A stretch of 24,525 bases of DNA, taken from Eubacterium sp. CAG:786 (GTDB lineage: Bacteria > Bacillota > Clostridia > Oscillospirales > Ruminococcaceae). Where the stretch lies: positions 12,338-36,862 of the forward strand of contig HF989495.1 in NCBI GenBank assembly GCA_000432175.1, in the 5' to 3' direction. A program made the position numbers and the translations under genes. The notes under the pieces were generated by a model. The model did not search any database and was not told the DNA's origin. It worked only from the letters and a program-made list of their open reading frames with translations. Numbering within the stretch: the stretch's first letter is position 1; each line of letters begins with the position of its first letter. This document shows, in pieces, positions 1 to 7,630 of this stretch.

Positions 1-2
1 GG

Positions 3-983
3 CAGCTTTCCACATGGGCGATAGACTACAAGGACAATCACAAGAATTTCCGCGCGAGCAGCTTCCAGCCTGACGAGGACGCCCCCTGGATAACCCGCAT
101 GTCGGAATTCATTGGCTCGGACCACACAAACGTAATCCTCGACACCCCTGCCCTCGCGGACGCGCTGGAGGCTTCCACCCGTGCGCGCGACCTGCCAGGA
201 ATGGCAGATGTAGACAGCTCGCTGTACCTTTTCTGCGGGGAAATACGCAAGCGCTTCCCGGTGGCGCTGAGCGGTGAATGCGCCGACGAAATTTTTGGAG
301 GGTATCCGTGGTACCATCGCAAGGACGTGCTGCATTACGACGGGTTTCCGTGGTCAACTGCGGTGCCTGAGCGCGCGGAACTCATGAAGCGCCCCATGTC
401 CGGCGCGGAAGCGGAAGCTTTCGTCCGGAAAAGCTACGACAGGTGCATATCACAGACGGAATACCTCGACAGCGACACCCCCGATGAGCGCCGTATGCGG
501 GAGATGTTCTGGCTGAACATGGATTATTTCATGGCGACTTTACTGGACAGAAAAGACCGAATGAGCATGGCTCACGGGCTTGAAGTGAGAGTTCCGTTCT
601 GCGATTACCGCATTGTTGAATACGCATATAATATTCCCTGGGAAATGAAAGCGTACAACGGCCGCGAAAAAGGACTTGTGCGCCATGCCATGACCGGAAT
701 TCTGCCGGACGACGTGCTGTGGCGAAAGAAAAGCCCCTACCCCAAAACCCACAACCCCGATTATCTTGAACTTCTCAGCAGAAAGCTGCGCGCCGTGCTC
801 GCAAGCGACGACTGTCGGCTCACTGAAATAGTCAGCGCCGACAAGCTTCGCAATTTGCTTGACACCAACGGCGCTTCATTCACCAAGAACTGGTACGGGC
901 AGCTGATGACGCTACCGCAGATATATGCTTACATGCTGCAGATAGAATACTGGCTCAGGGAATACAACATCGAAATAAGATAA
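3..983 (+). CDS. asnB: Asparagine synthase (glutamine-hydrolysing), C-terminal part, 5' truncated by window edge
   Basis: This is the synthetase half of an AsnB-type enzyme, which makes asparagine from aspartate, ATP and glutamine-derived ammonia in the cytoplasm. The frame is open from base 3, so the ATG at 99 is an internal Met and not the start. The first visible residues (STWAIDYKDN, then FQPDEDAPWI) match the region just after the ATP-binding SGGxDS loop, which lies outside the window together with the glutaminase domain. Family motifs that can be read are ALSGECADEIFGGYPWY (about residues 89-105 of the visible part) and the conserved MSMAHGLEVRVPFCDYRIVEYA stretch. About 326 residues are visible out of roughly 600 usual. 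The usual SGEGADE motif reads SGECADE here. The gene converges on the MFS gene and shares a terminator hairpin with it. Confidence 0.93.
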   Translation, partial: QLSTWAIDYKDNHKNFRASSFQPDEDAPWITRMSEFIGSDHTNVILDTPALADALEASTRARDLPGMADVDSSLYLFCGEIRKRFPVALSGECADEIFGGYPWYHRKDVLHYDGFPWSTAVPERAELMKRPMSGAEAEAFVRKSYDRCISQTEYLDSDTPDERRMREMFWLNMDYFMATLLDRKDRMSMAHGLEVRVPFCDYRIVEYAYNIPWEMKAYNGREKGLVRHAMTGILPDDVLWRKKSPYPKTHNPDYLELLSRKLRAVLASDDCRLTEIVSADKLRNLLDTNGASFTKNWYGQLMTLPQIYAYMLQIEYWLREYNIEIR

Positions 984-984
984 A

Positions 985-1018
985 CAAAGGGCTGGCAGGT
1001 GTTCTGTCAGCCCTTGTT
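985..1018. terminator. Bidirectional hairpin terminator between asnB and the MFS gene
   Basis: The arms AAGGGCTGGCAG (987-998) and CTGTCAGCCCTT (1004-1015) form a 12-bp stem with one G-T wobble around a 5-nt loop. The right arm is followed by GTTTC and the left is preceded by an A-rich run, so it can serve both convergent genes. Confidence 0.75.
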
Positions 1019-2200
1019 TCATTTGGTGAGTTTTTTGGTCAGCCCGACACCTGCCAGCAGAAGTACCGGGAAAATTATCGCGGAAAGTATTCCGACGCGG
1101 AGGTTGCCGTCAAAGCAGCCGGAAACAAACCCTGCAAGCGTAGGTCCACCGGAACAGCCTACGTCGCCCGCTAGCGCCAGCATGGCAAACAGCGCGGTTC
1201 CACCGCCCCTGACTGCCGCAGAAGCCTTGCTGAACGTCCCCGGCCACATTATTCCCACGGAAAAGCCGCAGACCGCGCAGCCGATAAGTCCCACGACCGG
1301 AACCGGAACCAGCGATATGCAGAGGTATGAAGCTATGCACAGCAGGCAGCTGAATTTCATGAATTTATCGAGGTCAAGACGGTCGCCGAATTTACCGTAA
1401 AGCAGCCGCGAAAGTCCCATCAGCGCCGCAAAAGCCATAGGGCCTGCAAGGTCGCCTACAGTCTTGCTCACGCCAAGACCCTGCTCGGCAAAGGTAGAAG
1501 CCCACTGGCTGACTGCCTGCTCGCTTGCGCCGGCGCACAGCATCATCAGCATCATCACCCAGAATATCTTCCGCATAAACAGCTGACGTAATGTCAGACC
1601 GCTTTCGCCCTCCTCGTGCAGCGAATATATCGGCGCTTTCGCAAAAAGAATTATGTTCAGCGCCGGGACGACAGCCCAGCACACGGCAAGTATCTTCCAG
1701 TTGTCAATTCCGAAGAATGTAAAGAACAGCGTGGAAATAAGCACGACGCCCATGTGTCCCCAGCAGTAAAATGAATGCAACAGGCTCATTGCCTTTTCCT
1801 TGTTGTCAGTCGGGCAGGCTTCAAGGATAGGGCTGACAAGAACCTCGATAAGCCCTCCGCCTATTGCATACACGAATACTGAAATAAGTATCCCCGCAAA
1901 CGCGTCCGGCAGTACTTCGGGCAGGACAGTCAGCAGCACCAGCCCCGCAGCCGCGCACACATGCGCGATTATCACAGAAGCCCGGTACCCAATCTTATCC
2001 ACAAAGCCCGCAGAAAGCATGTCGATAACCAGCTGAATGCCGAAATTCAGCGTGATCAGCAGCGTTATCTGCGTTAGCGGAATGTCGTACGTTCTCTGAA
2101 ACGTCAGAAACAACAGCGGTACGAAATTATTTACTACAGCCTGCACGATATACCCTATGAAACAGGCGTACATTGTCATCTGATAATTCTTGCCTTTCAT
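1019..2200 (-). CDS. MFS transporter (about 12 TM segments), substrate unknown
   Basis: This is a 393-residue major facilitator superfamily permease. The hydrophobic segments alternate with short loops along the whole length. The family signature after TM2 is visible as DMLSAGFVDKIGYRASVI (about residues 65-82), and a related repeat, LSRLLYGKFGDRLD, opens the second half. The start is set at the ATG at 2200 because AAAAAAGGGG lies 7 nt upstream of it. A more upstream ATG (2230) overlaps the predicted -10 box at 2229-2234, so it could not be in the transcript. The gene is monocistronic, with its own promoter and a shared terminator. It resembles sugar/multidrug-type MFS proteins of Clostridia, but no substrate can be read from the sequence. 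Confidence 0.85.
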   Translation of the reverse strand: MKGKNYQMTMYACFIGYIVQAVVNNFVPLLFLTFQRTYDIPLTQITLLITLNFGIQLVIDMLSAGFVDKIGYRASVIIAHVCAAAGLVLLTVLPEVLPDAFAGILISVFVYAIGGGLIEVLVSPILEACPTDNKEKAMSLLHSFYCWGHMGVVLISTLFFTFFGIDNWKILAVCWAVVPALNIILFAKAPIYSLHEEGESGLTLRQLFMRKIFWVMMLMMLCAGASEQAVSQWASTFAEQGLGVSKTVGDLAGPMAFAALMGLSRLLYGKFGDRLDLDKFMKFSCLLCIASYLCISLVPVPVVGLIGCAVCGFSVGIMWPGTFSKASAAVRGGGTALFAMLALAGDVGCSGGPTLAGFVSGCFDGNLRVGILSAIIFPVLLLAGVGLTKKLTK

Positions 2201-2228
2201 GAAATTTCCCCTTTTTTCAAGTGGTATC

Positions 2229-2257
2229 ATTATATAAAAAATTCAGGAGGAAATCAA
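2229..2257 (-). promoter_or_regulatory. Sigma-A promoter of the MFS gene
   Basis: Read on the minus strand: TTGATT (2257-2252), a 17-nt spacer, then TATAAT (2234-2229). The predicted transcription start is about 20 nt upstream of the chosen ATG. Confidence 0.7.
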
Positions 2258-2316
2258 TCTGCAAATCGACGAAAAAAGCGCATTTTCGCAGCAATTTTTA
2301 GTCAGTATCACATTAA

Positions 2317-2346
2317 AAAGAGTGCGCCGGTTTCAGTGCACTCTTT
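2317..2346 (-). terminator. Terminator downstream of the response-regulator remnant
   Basis: A 9-bp perfect stem, AAAGAGTGC (2317-2325) and GCACTCTTT (2338-2346), is followed on the minus strand by TTTTTAATG. It starts 7 nt past the remnant's stop codon. Confidence 0.7.
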
Positions 2347-2352
2347 CGTTAT

Positions 2353-2851
2353 TCACGCGCCATGCCTGGCAAGGATCTCAGACATAACTGAGCGCAGGGT
2401 ATCGATTCCGACTGGCTTTGCAACATGCGCGTTCATTCCCGCGGAAACAGCGCGCTTTCTGTCCTCGGCGAATGCATTCGCCGTCATCGCGATTATCGGG
2501 ATATGCGCGAGCCGCTCGTCCGGGAGTCTGCGTATAATGCGTGCCGCTTCGTAGCCGTCCATTATTGGCATTTGTATATCCATCAGTATCATGTCATAAT
2601 GCCCTGCCGGGAAATTACACAGCATATCAACGCACTGTCTGCCGTCCTCGGCGCGCTCAACAGCAATGCCTGCGCTGCTCAGTATCGCAACGGCTATCTG
2701 AGCTGTAAATATCACTTGCCACAAGCTCGTGTGTGACGTCAAGTCCGTAGGTGCACAGCGCTTCTCTCACGATCACACCGAGAGTCCGCTCAAGGAACGT
2801 CTGTCTGCCTGAACCTGGAGGACACTCTCCTTTTTTTGCATTGCCAGCCAT
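2353..2851 (-). pseudogene. Broken receiver-domain protein (remnant of a hybrid kinase or response regulator)
   Basis: The 3' part (2353 to about 2700) encodes most of a CheY-like receiver domain: AILSSAGIAVERAEDG, then the phospho-acceptor context MILMDIQMPIMDG, then PIIAMTANAF and the conserved lysine in HVAKPVG. The N-terminal beta-1 strand and its acidic pair (the usual VDD/VEDN) are missing. A separate frame opens at the ATG at 2851, with GGAAAGGA 8 nt upstream, and runs to 2657 with no recognisable domain (MAGNAKKGECPPGSGR...). The receiver sequence starts in a different frame near 2700. A promoter (2922-2950) and a terminator (2317-2346) are intact. The simplest reading is an internal deletion that fused the 5' end of a larger gene out of frame to its terminal receiver domain. 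Confidence 0.7.
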
Positions 2852-2921
2852 TTTTATGTTCCTTTCCAATTACCACTACACCCAATATATATGTTAACAT
2901 AAATCTTTATTTCTTAATATT

Positions 2922-2950
2922 ATTGTATCATAATGCGAAATAAATTTCAA
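2922..2950 (-). promoter_or_regulatory. Sigma-A promoter of the receiver-domain remnant
   Basis: Minus strand: TTGAAA (2950-2945), 17-nt spacer, TACAAT (2927-2922). The rest of the roughly 300-nt gap between 2852 and 3158 is AT-rich and holds only this promoter and the rsmH promoter. Confidence 0.65.
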
Positions 2951-3100
2951 CGCAAAAACAAAATCGCACGATACGAAACATTGCTAACGTATCGCTTCAT
3001 ATTTGTGCAATTCAACGGATTTGCTGGCAGATAAGTTCCATACTTGTTATATATATTACAGCTTCCATGCAATGAAGATTTCCAAATATGATGCCGGTAC

Positions 3101-3129
3101 TTGACATTTCCATAAAAACATAATAAAAT
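3101..3129 (+). promoter_or_regulatory. Sigma-A promoter of the rsmH-like gene
   Basis: TTGACA (3101-3106), a 17-nt spacer and TAAAAT (3124-3129) lie about 30 nt upstream of the start codon. Confidence 0.75.
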
Positions 3130-3158
3130 ATAAGAAATACACATTGAAAGGAAACAAT

Positions 3159-4208
3159 ATGAGCGAAGAAGCACAGCACAAGCGCAGGGTGCGCTATTCA
3201 GGCACGCACCCGAAGCGCTTTGAAGAAAAATACAAGGAACTCAACCCGGAAAAGTACTCAAAGGATATCGAGCACATCATATCCCGGGGAGCCACGCCCG
3301 CTGGCATGCACATTTCCATCATGGTAAAGGAAATACTCGACTTACTCGAGATAAAGCCAGGGCAGACAGGACTTGACGCCACCCTTGGCTACGGAGGGCA
3401 CACCCGCGCCATGCTGGAAAAGCTGGAGGGAAACGGGCATATTTACGCCCTTGACGTTGACCCTATAGAGTCCGAAAAGACAAAAAAGCGCCTTAACGAC
3501 CTCGGCTATGGGGACGATATTCTCACAGTCAGGCTGCAGAATTTCGCGGACATAGACAAAGTTGTAGCCGACACCGGCAAGAAATTCAACTTTGTGCTGG
3601 CTGACCTGGGCGTAAGTTCCATGCAGATAGACAACCCGGAACGTGGATTTTCGTACAAGGTGGACGGTCCCCTGGACCTCAGAATGAACCCGAAAAAGGG
3701 CAAGAGCGGCGCCGAGCGCCTGCAGGAGCTCACCTACGCCGAAATAGTGGGAATGCTCACTGAAAACTCCGACGAGCCCTACGCCGAGCAGATAGCGAGG
3801 ACAATAATGCGCTACCGCAACAAGGGCGTTTACATCGGTACCACCACCCAGCTCAGGGAATGCGTTACCGAAGCGCTGGACTTCCTGCCGAAAGGCGAAA
3901 AAAAGGAAATCATCAAGAAATCCTGCCAGCGGACTTTCCAGGCAATACGCATCGATGTGAACAGCGAGTTCGAGGTGCTGTATTCATTTCTGGAGAAGCT
4001 GCCCGACGTGCTCGCGCCCGGCGGCAGGGCCGCGATACTCACGTTCCACTCCGGTGAGGACAGGCTCGTAAAGCGCTCGTTCAAGGAACTCCACCGCGCA
4101 GGGGTATACAGCGACGTAGCGCGCGACGTAATTCGTCCCACCCCGGAGGAATGCGTAAAAAATCGCCGCGCCAAATCCACCAAAATGCGCTGGGCAATAA
4201 AGGCATAA
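3159..4208 (+). CDS. rsmH: RsmH-type 16S rRNA (cytosine-N4)-methyltransferase, stand-alone paralogue
   Basis: This is an S-adenosylmethionine-dependent methyltransferase of the RsmH/MraW family, whose classic member methylates N4 of C1402 in the decoding centre of 16S rRNA. Visible motifs are the SAM-binding LDATLGYGGHTRAML (about residues 71-85), LADLGVSSMQIDNPERGFSY, DLRMNP, RTFQAIRIDVNSE and TFHSGEDRLVKRSF (most members have FHSLEDR). It is 349 residues against about 310 for canonical RsmH. The extra length is an N-terminal basic extension (about 45 residues) ahead of the usual start of the fold at MHISIMVKEILDLL. The ATG at 3159 is preceded by AAAGGA 6 nt upstream. It is not in a division/cell-wall cluster: no mraZ, ftsL or pbp is nearby. 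This favours a paralogue, although it could be the only copy in the genome. Confidence 0.85.
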   Translation: MSEEAQHKRRVRYSGTHPKRFEEKYKELNPEKYSKDIEHIISRGATPAGMHISIMVKEILDLLEIKPGQTGLDATLGYGGHTRAMLEKLEGNGHIYALDVDPIESEKTKKRLNDLGYGDDILTVRLQNFADIDKVVADTGKKFNFVLADLGVSSMQIDNPERGFSYKVDGPLDLRMNPKKGKSGAERLQELTYAEIVGMLTENSDEPYAEQIARTIMRYRNKGVYIGTTTQLRECVTEALDFLPKGEKKEIIKKSCQRTFQAIRIDVNSEFEVLYSFLEKLPDVLAPGGRAAILTFHSGEDRLVKRSFKELHRAGVYSDVARDVIRPTPEECVKNRRAKSTKMRWAIKA

Positions 4209-4211
4209 AAC

Positions 4212-4243
4212 AAAAGCACCTGCATATCACTGCGGGTGCTTTT
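4212..4243. terminator. Bidirectional terminator between rsmH and the chemotaxis gene
   Basis: AAAAGCACCTGC (4212-4223) and GCGGGTGCTTTT (4232-4243) form a 12-bp stem with one wobble pair and an 8-nt loop. The A/T-rich arm ends give a U-tract in both directions. Confidence 0.85.
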
Positions 4244-4249
4244 ATTATG

Positions 4250-5509
4250 TTAACTCAGCTTAAATCTGCCGACAAGGTTTTTCAGCGTTTCAGCCTGACC
4301 TGAAAGCTCCTCGGACGCCGCAGCGCTTTCTTCAGCCGTTGCAGAATTGGACTGAACCACCCCGGATATCTTGCTGATGTCGCTGTCTATCTGCTCCACC
4401 ATATCTTTCTGACGCCTGCAGGACTCGGTTATGCTGTCAACTATCTGCTTCACAGAAGCCGTGTATTCGCTCAGGGTGTTCATCGATACGGCTGTCTGCT
4501 CGGTTATCTCAGAGCCGCTGTTCACCGCATTCACGGAGCTTTCAATAAGCTGCGTCGTGTCGCCTACCGCTTTTGCCGACCTGCCCGCGAGCGTCCTCAC
4601 CTCGTCTGCCACTACCGCGAACCCCTTGCCCGCTTCACCGGCTCTTGCAGCTTCTACAGCGGCATTCAGCGCGAGTATGTTCGTCTGGAATGCAATATCC
4701 TCTATCGTGCTGATTATGTTGCTTATCTTGCCGGAAGTCTCGTTGATGTTGTTCATCGCTTCAGTGAGGGTCTGCATTTTCTGGTTCACTTCTTCGACGA
4801 ATACCGACGTTTTTTCCATCAGCGCGCGTGCGCTTTCGCAGCTGTCCGCATTATCCTGTATGCCGCGCTCCATATCCGCGAGATTGTGCGCCAGCGCCTC
4901 AACAGAAGCGCTCTGCTCAATGGCGCCCTGGGATAATACCTGCGCGCCGGAAGCCACTTCACCAGAGCCGGAGCTTACCTGGTCGGCAGCCTCGTAAATA
5001 TCAGAGATAACGCCGGAAAGCTTGTCCTTTATGGTAGTTAGGCTGTCTGCAAGCTCCGAGAAATCCCCGGTGTAATACTGGCTGTTCTGCTTTACATCTA
5101 CTGCGAGATTTTCGTCAGCAAGTTCCCGCAGGATACGCGCAACATCGGCTGTGGCGTTTCTGAGGGAAGCGCTCATATCTACGACTGCGGTGGCGATGGT
5201 GCCTACTTCATCAGGGCTTGTCACCAGGTCCGCGACTTCATCAGCCGCCCCGAGGTCGATATGTTCCAGCTTCTCAGCGGCTTTCTCGACGCGTTTCAGC
5301 GGGAGCATCAGATTATGCACGACGAGGTATACCCACACCGTCAGAAAAGCCATTCCTGCAAGAAAAAACAGCACGAGCCTGCCTTTTGACTCCAACGGCA
5401 CCATATTCCCGATGAGCAGGAACAATGCCGCAAACACAATAAGCTGAACCACGAACAATGTCACAGTTATCCTGAAATCAAGCCCGAAACGTCTTACATT
5501 TTTCTTCAT
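4250..5509 (-). CDS. Methyl-accepting chemotaxis protein lacking an extracellular sensor domain
   Basis: This is a 419-residue membrane chemoreceptor that would feed a CheA/CheW array. Two TM segments (about residues 13-36 and 45-67) are separated by fewer than ten residues, so there is no periplasmic/extracellular ligand domain. A HAMP-like linker follows (about 68-125). The cytoplasmic coiled-coil signalling hairpin has its highly conserved tip at about 270-312 (DIAFQTNILALNAAVEAARA, then GKGFAVVADEVRTLAGRS). The ATG at 5509 is chosen because GGAG lies 9 nt upstream and the protein then starts with a basic, pre-TM stretch. An upstream in-frame ATG at 5563 has no good RBS. It is monocistronic, with a strong promoter and an approximately 110-nt leader. 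No che or flagellar gene is in the window, so its partners are elsewhere or it acts on other targets. Confidence 0.9.
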   Translation of the reverse strand: MKKNVRRFGLDFRITVTLFVVQLIVFAALFLLIGNMVPLESKGRLVLFFLAGMAFLTVWVYLVVHNLMLPLKRVEKAAEKLEHIDLGAADEVADLVTSPDEVGTIATAVVDMSASLRNATADVARILRELADENLAVDVKQNSQYYTGDFSELADSLTTIKDKLSGVISDIYEAADQVSSGSGEVASGAQVLSQGAIEQSASVEALAHNLADMERGIQDNADSCESARALMEKTSVFVEEVNQKMQTLTEAMNNINETSGKISNIISTIEDIAFQTNILALNAAVEAARAGEAGKGFAVVADEVRTLAGRSAKAVGDTTQLIESSVNAVNSGSEITEQTAVSMNTLSEYTASVKQIVDSITESCRRQKDMVEQIDSDISKISGVVQSNSATAEESAAASEELSGQAETLKNLVGRFKLS

Positions 5510-5556
5510 ATAAATAAACTCCAAGTCCCGTTCATCATCTCCGGATAAAGCAGACA

Positions 5557-5620
5557 TGAACACACTGCCGCCTTAGCAGCACACTTTTTAATACGTCAGC
5601 CGGCAGACTGACGCCCTTAC
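5557..5620 (-). promoter_or_regulatory. Structured 5' leader of the chemotaxis gene
   Basis: On the minus strand the leader between the promoter and the gene can fold CGTCAG/CTGACG around an 8-nt loop (within 5594-5613), followed by a GCTGC/GCGGC hairpin (5562-5577). It matches no riboswitch class I can recognise, so a regulatory role is only a possibility. Confidence 0.3.
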
Positions 5621-5626
5621 CTTTCT

Positions 5627-5655
5627 ATTATACAACACAACGGTTAAAAAGTCAA
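5627..5655 (-). promoter_or_regulatory. Sigma-A promoter of the chemotaxis gene
   Basis: Minus strand: TTGACT (5655-5650), exactly 17 nt, TATAAT (5632-5627). This is a housekeeping-type promoter rather than a sigma-D/FliA motility promoter. Confidence 0.8.
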
Positions 5656-5742
5656 TTTATTTTAAATGCTATTTCGACAATTTAATGCAAAATTAGCGTT
5701 TTTAACACTGACATATTTTTCACGAAACGCCGAAATCAAAAA

Positions 5743-5769
5743 AGTACCCTGACATCGTGCCAGGATACT
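5743..5769 (-). terminator. Terminator of the beta-glucuronidase gene
   Basis: On the minus strand AGTATCCTG pairs with CAGGGTACT (9 bp, one wobble) and is followed by TTTTTTGATTT, starting about 10 nt after the stop codon. Confidence 0.75.
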
Positions 5770-5778
5770 CGATGGATA

Positions 5779-7518
5779 TTAACGGGAAAGTTCCTTATAG
5801 AATGCCTGCAGGACATAGAATGCAAGTTTTTTGTGCTTCTTGTCCGCTGAAAGAAGCCCCTTGGTGTTATAGTAATTCTGCAGCCACGAGGTTCTCCTGG
5901 GGCAGCGGAAATCATGCAGTATCCACGGCGTCATGCCCCTGATGTAGCTGTTGCAGCGGATATTCTCTATCTGCTTCTTGTAAACATACGCCTGGCAGTC
6001 CTCGGTGCCCTTGTCGGTTATCGTTCCGCGGTGCCCCGGGAGCGCGTCCGCGCCGAATTCCGTGATTATCACCGGCTTCTTCGGGTCGCTGTTACGGAAC
6101 AGTTCCGGGAGCATGCTCCATTCCGCCGTGTACCAGCCGCAGTATTCGTTCAGCCCGATGACGTCAAGGTACTGCTCCAGCCTGTCCTCAATGGCGTTCT
6201 TCTGCGTATTCACCAGACACGCAGCGGAAACCAGCCTCGTGCTGTCCAGGCTATGAGCGCGCCGCGCAAGTCCACCCATGAATTTAAGACGTTCGTCGGT
6301 GTCGGGATTTTCATTGCCCACGGACCATATTATGACGCTTGCACGGTTGTAATCTCTCTTTATCAGCTCCGTCAGCTGGTTTTCGGCGTCGCTGTAGGTG
6401 TCCTCGCTGCTGAAATGAATGTCCCAGTAAACCGGTATCTCCTCCCACAGGAGAAGCCCCATTTCATCGGCAAGCTGCGCCATTCTCTCGCTGTGCGGGT
6501 AATGCGCAACCCTCATGAAATTGCAGCCAAGCTCCTTGGCTGCGCGGATATTCTCCAGGCGCTCCTCGTCGGTGAGCGCCTTTCCATGCTCCACGCTGTC
6601 CTCATGGCAGCTTATCCCGCGCAGGAATACCGGCTTGCCATTGAGCACGATGTCCATTCCGTCAACGCGTATCTCGCGGAAGCCCACGCGGTCGCGCACC
6701 TCATCGCCGCAGCTGCTGAGTTCCACATCGTACAGCCTGGGGTTCTCCGGGGACCAGAGTTCCGGCGCTGCTTCAAGCAGGATCTCACCAGAACCGTTTG
6801 CCACCTGGAATGTCTGCTTTATGCCGAGTTCGCTTATAGTCAGCACTGCTTCCCCGCTCACCGGCCGGGACATATCAACACGAGCGCGTATGTTATGGAA
6901 TGTTCCGTCAGGCTCCAGCGCAACGCGGAAATCACGCACATGCACCGCAGGCACCCTGATAAGGTCTATGTCGCGGTAAACTCCACCGTAATTGAACCAG
7001 TCGGTGTTCGCGGTAGGTACCTGCTCGTTGCGCCGCGTGCTGTCCACCTGCAGGATAATGCGGTTGTCGTGCTGCAGATATTCCGTTATGTCAAAACAGC
7101 ACGGTGTGGAGCCTCCGCGGTGCATGCCGATATACTGCCTGTTCAGGAACACACGGCAGAGATAATTCGCCGCGCCGATGCGCAGTATCACGCGCTCTCC
7201 CTCGTTTTCGCGGGAATAGATGAACTTCCGCGTGAACACCATGCTTCCGTCGTATAATTTGTACATTCTGTCCACGGTGTTCCAGCTGCAGGGGAGCTCC
7301 ATAGTTTCCCACTCATCAAAGGAGAAATCCACCGGGAGCGTATTGCCGCCGGCGTCGTAATAAACTTCCTCGTTCCATTTCTGGCGTATGCAGGTGTCGT
7401 ACTGGTCAACCGCATACTTCCACAGACCGTTCAGCGATTCCTTTTCCCTGAACCTGTCATATATCATGTTATCGGCTGTAGTGAGCTTTTCATAATACTC
7501 GCGCTCATACTGCTCCAT
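5779..7518 (-). CDS. Glycoside hydrolase family 2, beta-glucuronidase-like
   Basis: This 579-residue GH2 enzyme is predicted to release glucuronic acid from beta-glucuronides by a retaining mechanism. Domain order is an N-terminal jelly-roll sugar-binding domain (about 30-190), an Ig-like domain (about 195-285) and a TIM barrel (about 285-579). The acid/base is Glu403 (in WSVGNENPD) and the nucleophile is Glu487 (in VIITEFGAD). An N-x-K motif (Asn551, Lys553 in YNTKGLL), characteristic of glucuronidases because it binds the carboxylate, supports the substrate call. The stretch between the barrel motifs HYPHSERMAQLADEMG and the acid/base is short, so the E. coli-type 'loop 1' is absent. The start at 7518 has AAGGGG 9 nt upstream. 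There is no signal peptide, so it is cytoplasmic. It is divergent from AraC-1, its likely regulator. A galacturonidase or a related GH2 specificity cannot be excluded. Confidence 0.82.
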   Translation of the reverse strand: MEQYEREYYEKLTTADNMIYDRFREKESLNGLWKYAVDQYDTCIRQKWNEEVYYDAGGNTLPVDFSFDEWETMELPCSWNTVDRMYKLYDGSMVFTRKFIYSRENEGERVILRIGAANYLCRVFLNRQYIGMHRGGSTPCCFDITEYLQHDNRIILQVDSTRRNEQVPTANTDWFNYGGVYRDIDLIRVPAVHVRDFRVALEPDGTFHNIRARVDMSRPVSGEAVLTISELGIKQTFQVANGSGEILLEAAPELWSPENPRLYDVELSSCGDEVRDRVGFREIRVDGMDIVLNGKPVFLRGISCHEDSVEHGKALTDEERLENIRAAKELGCNFMRVAHYPHSERMAQLADEMGLLLWEEIPVYWDIHFSSEDTYSDAENQLTELIKRDYNRASVIIWSVGNENPDTDERLKFMGGLARRAHSLDSTRLVSAACLVNTQKNAIEDRLEQYLDVIGLNEYCGWYTAEWSMLPELFRNSDPKKPVIITEFGADALPGHRGTITDKGTEDCQAYVYKKQIENIRCNSYIRGMTPWILHDFRCPRRTSWLQNYYNTKGLLSADKKHKKLAFYVLQAFYKELSR

Positions 7519-7544
7519 GAACATCAACCCCTTTCAATGTACTG

Positions 7545-7573
7545 ATTATATCACAGCCGGCGTCAGAATAAAA
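7545..7573 (-). promoter_or_regulatory. Extended -10 promoter of the beta-glucuronidase gene
   Basis: Minus strand: weak -35 TTTTAT (7573-7568), 17 nt, TATAAT (7550-7545) preceded by TG-A (extended -10). A poor -35 with a good -10 is what one expects of an activator-dependent promoter, here probably AraC-1. Confidence 0.6.
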
Positions 7574-7595
7574 TATCAGAAATTGCGAAAAACGC

Positions 7596-7609
7596 TTGAA
7601 ATATTTCAA
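7596..7609. promoter_or_regulatory. 14-bp perfect palindrome, candidate operator between GH2 and AraC-1
   Basis: TTGAAATATTTCAA reads the same on both strands. Its left end is the -35 box of the AraC-1 promoter and it lies about 45 nt upstream of the -10 of the divergent GH2 gene. This position suits autoregulation combined with control of the enzyme. Confidence 0.45.
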
Positions 7610-7624
7610 ATATTGCTGTATAAT
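7596..7624 (+). promoter_or_regulatory. Sigma-A promoter of AraC-1
   Basis: TTGAAA (7596-7601), 17-nt spacer, TATAAT (7619-7624). The expected transcription start falls at about 7631, the A of the ATG, implying a leaderless or nearly leaderless mRNA. Confidence 0.7.
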
Positions 7625-7630
7625 AAGGTC

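Noticed and set aside
2947..3174. Minus-strand 75-aa ORF in the gap before rsmH
   Set aside because: Low-complexity, cysteine/tyrosine-rich translation of AT-rich intergenic DNA that contains two promoters; no RBS or domain.
5509..5640. Cyclic-di-GMP riboswitch in the chemotaxis leader
   Set aside because: Hairpins exist but the conserved GEMM sequence blocks are absent.
5914..7257. Long plus-strand ORF (447 aa) opposite the beta-glucuronidase
   Set aside because: Antisense shadow of a GC-biased gene; no family motifs, no RBS, and the minus-strand frame is a clear GH2 enzyme.
7517..7630. N-terminal extension of AraC-1 back to 7517
   Set aside because: The extension runs through the divergent promoters and the palindrome; the predicted transcript starts after it.
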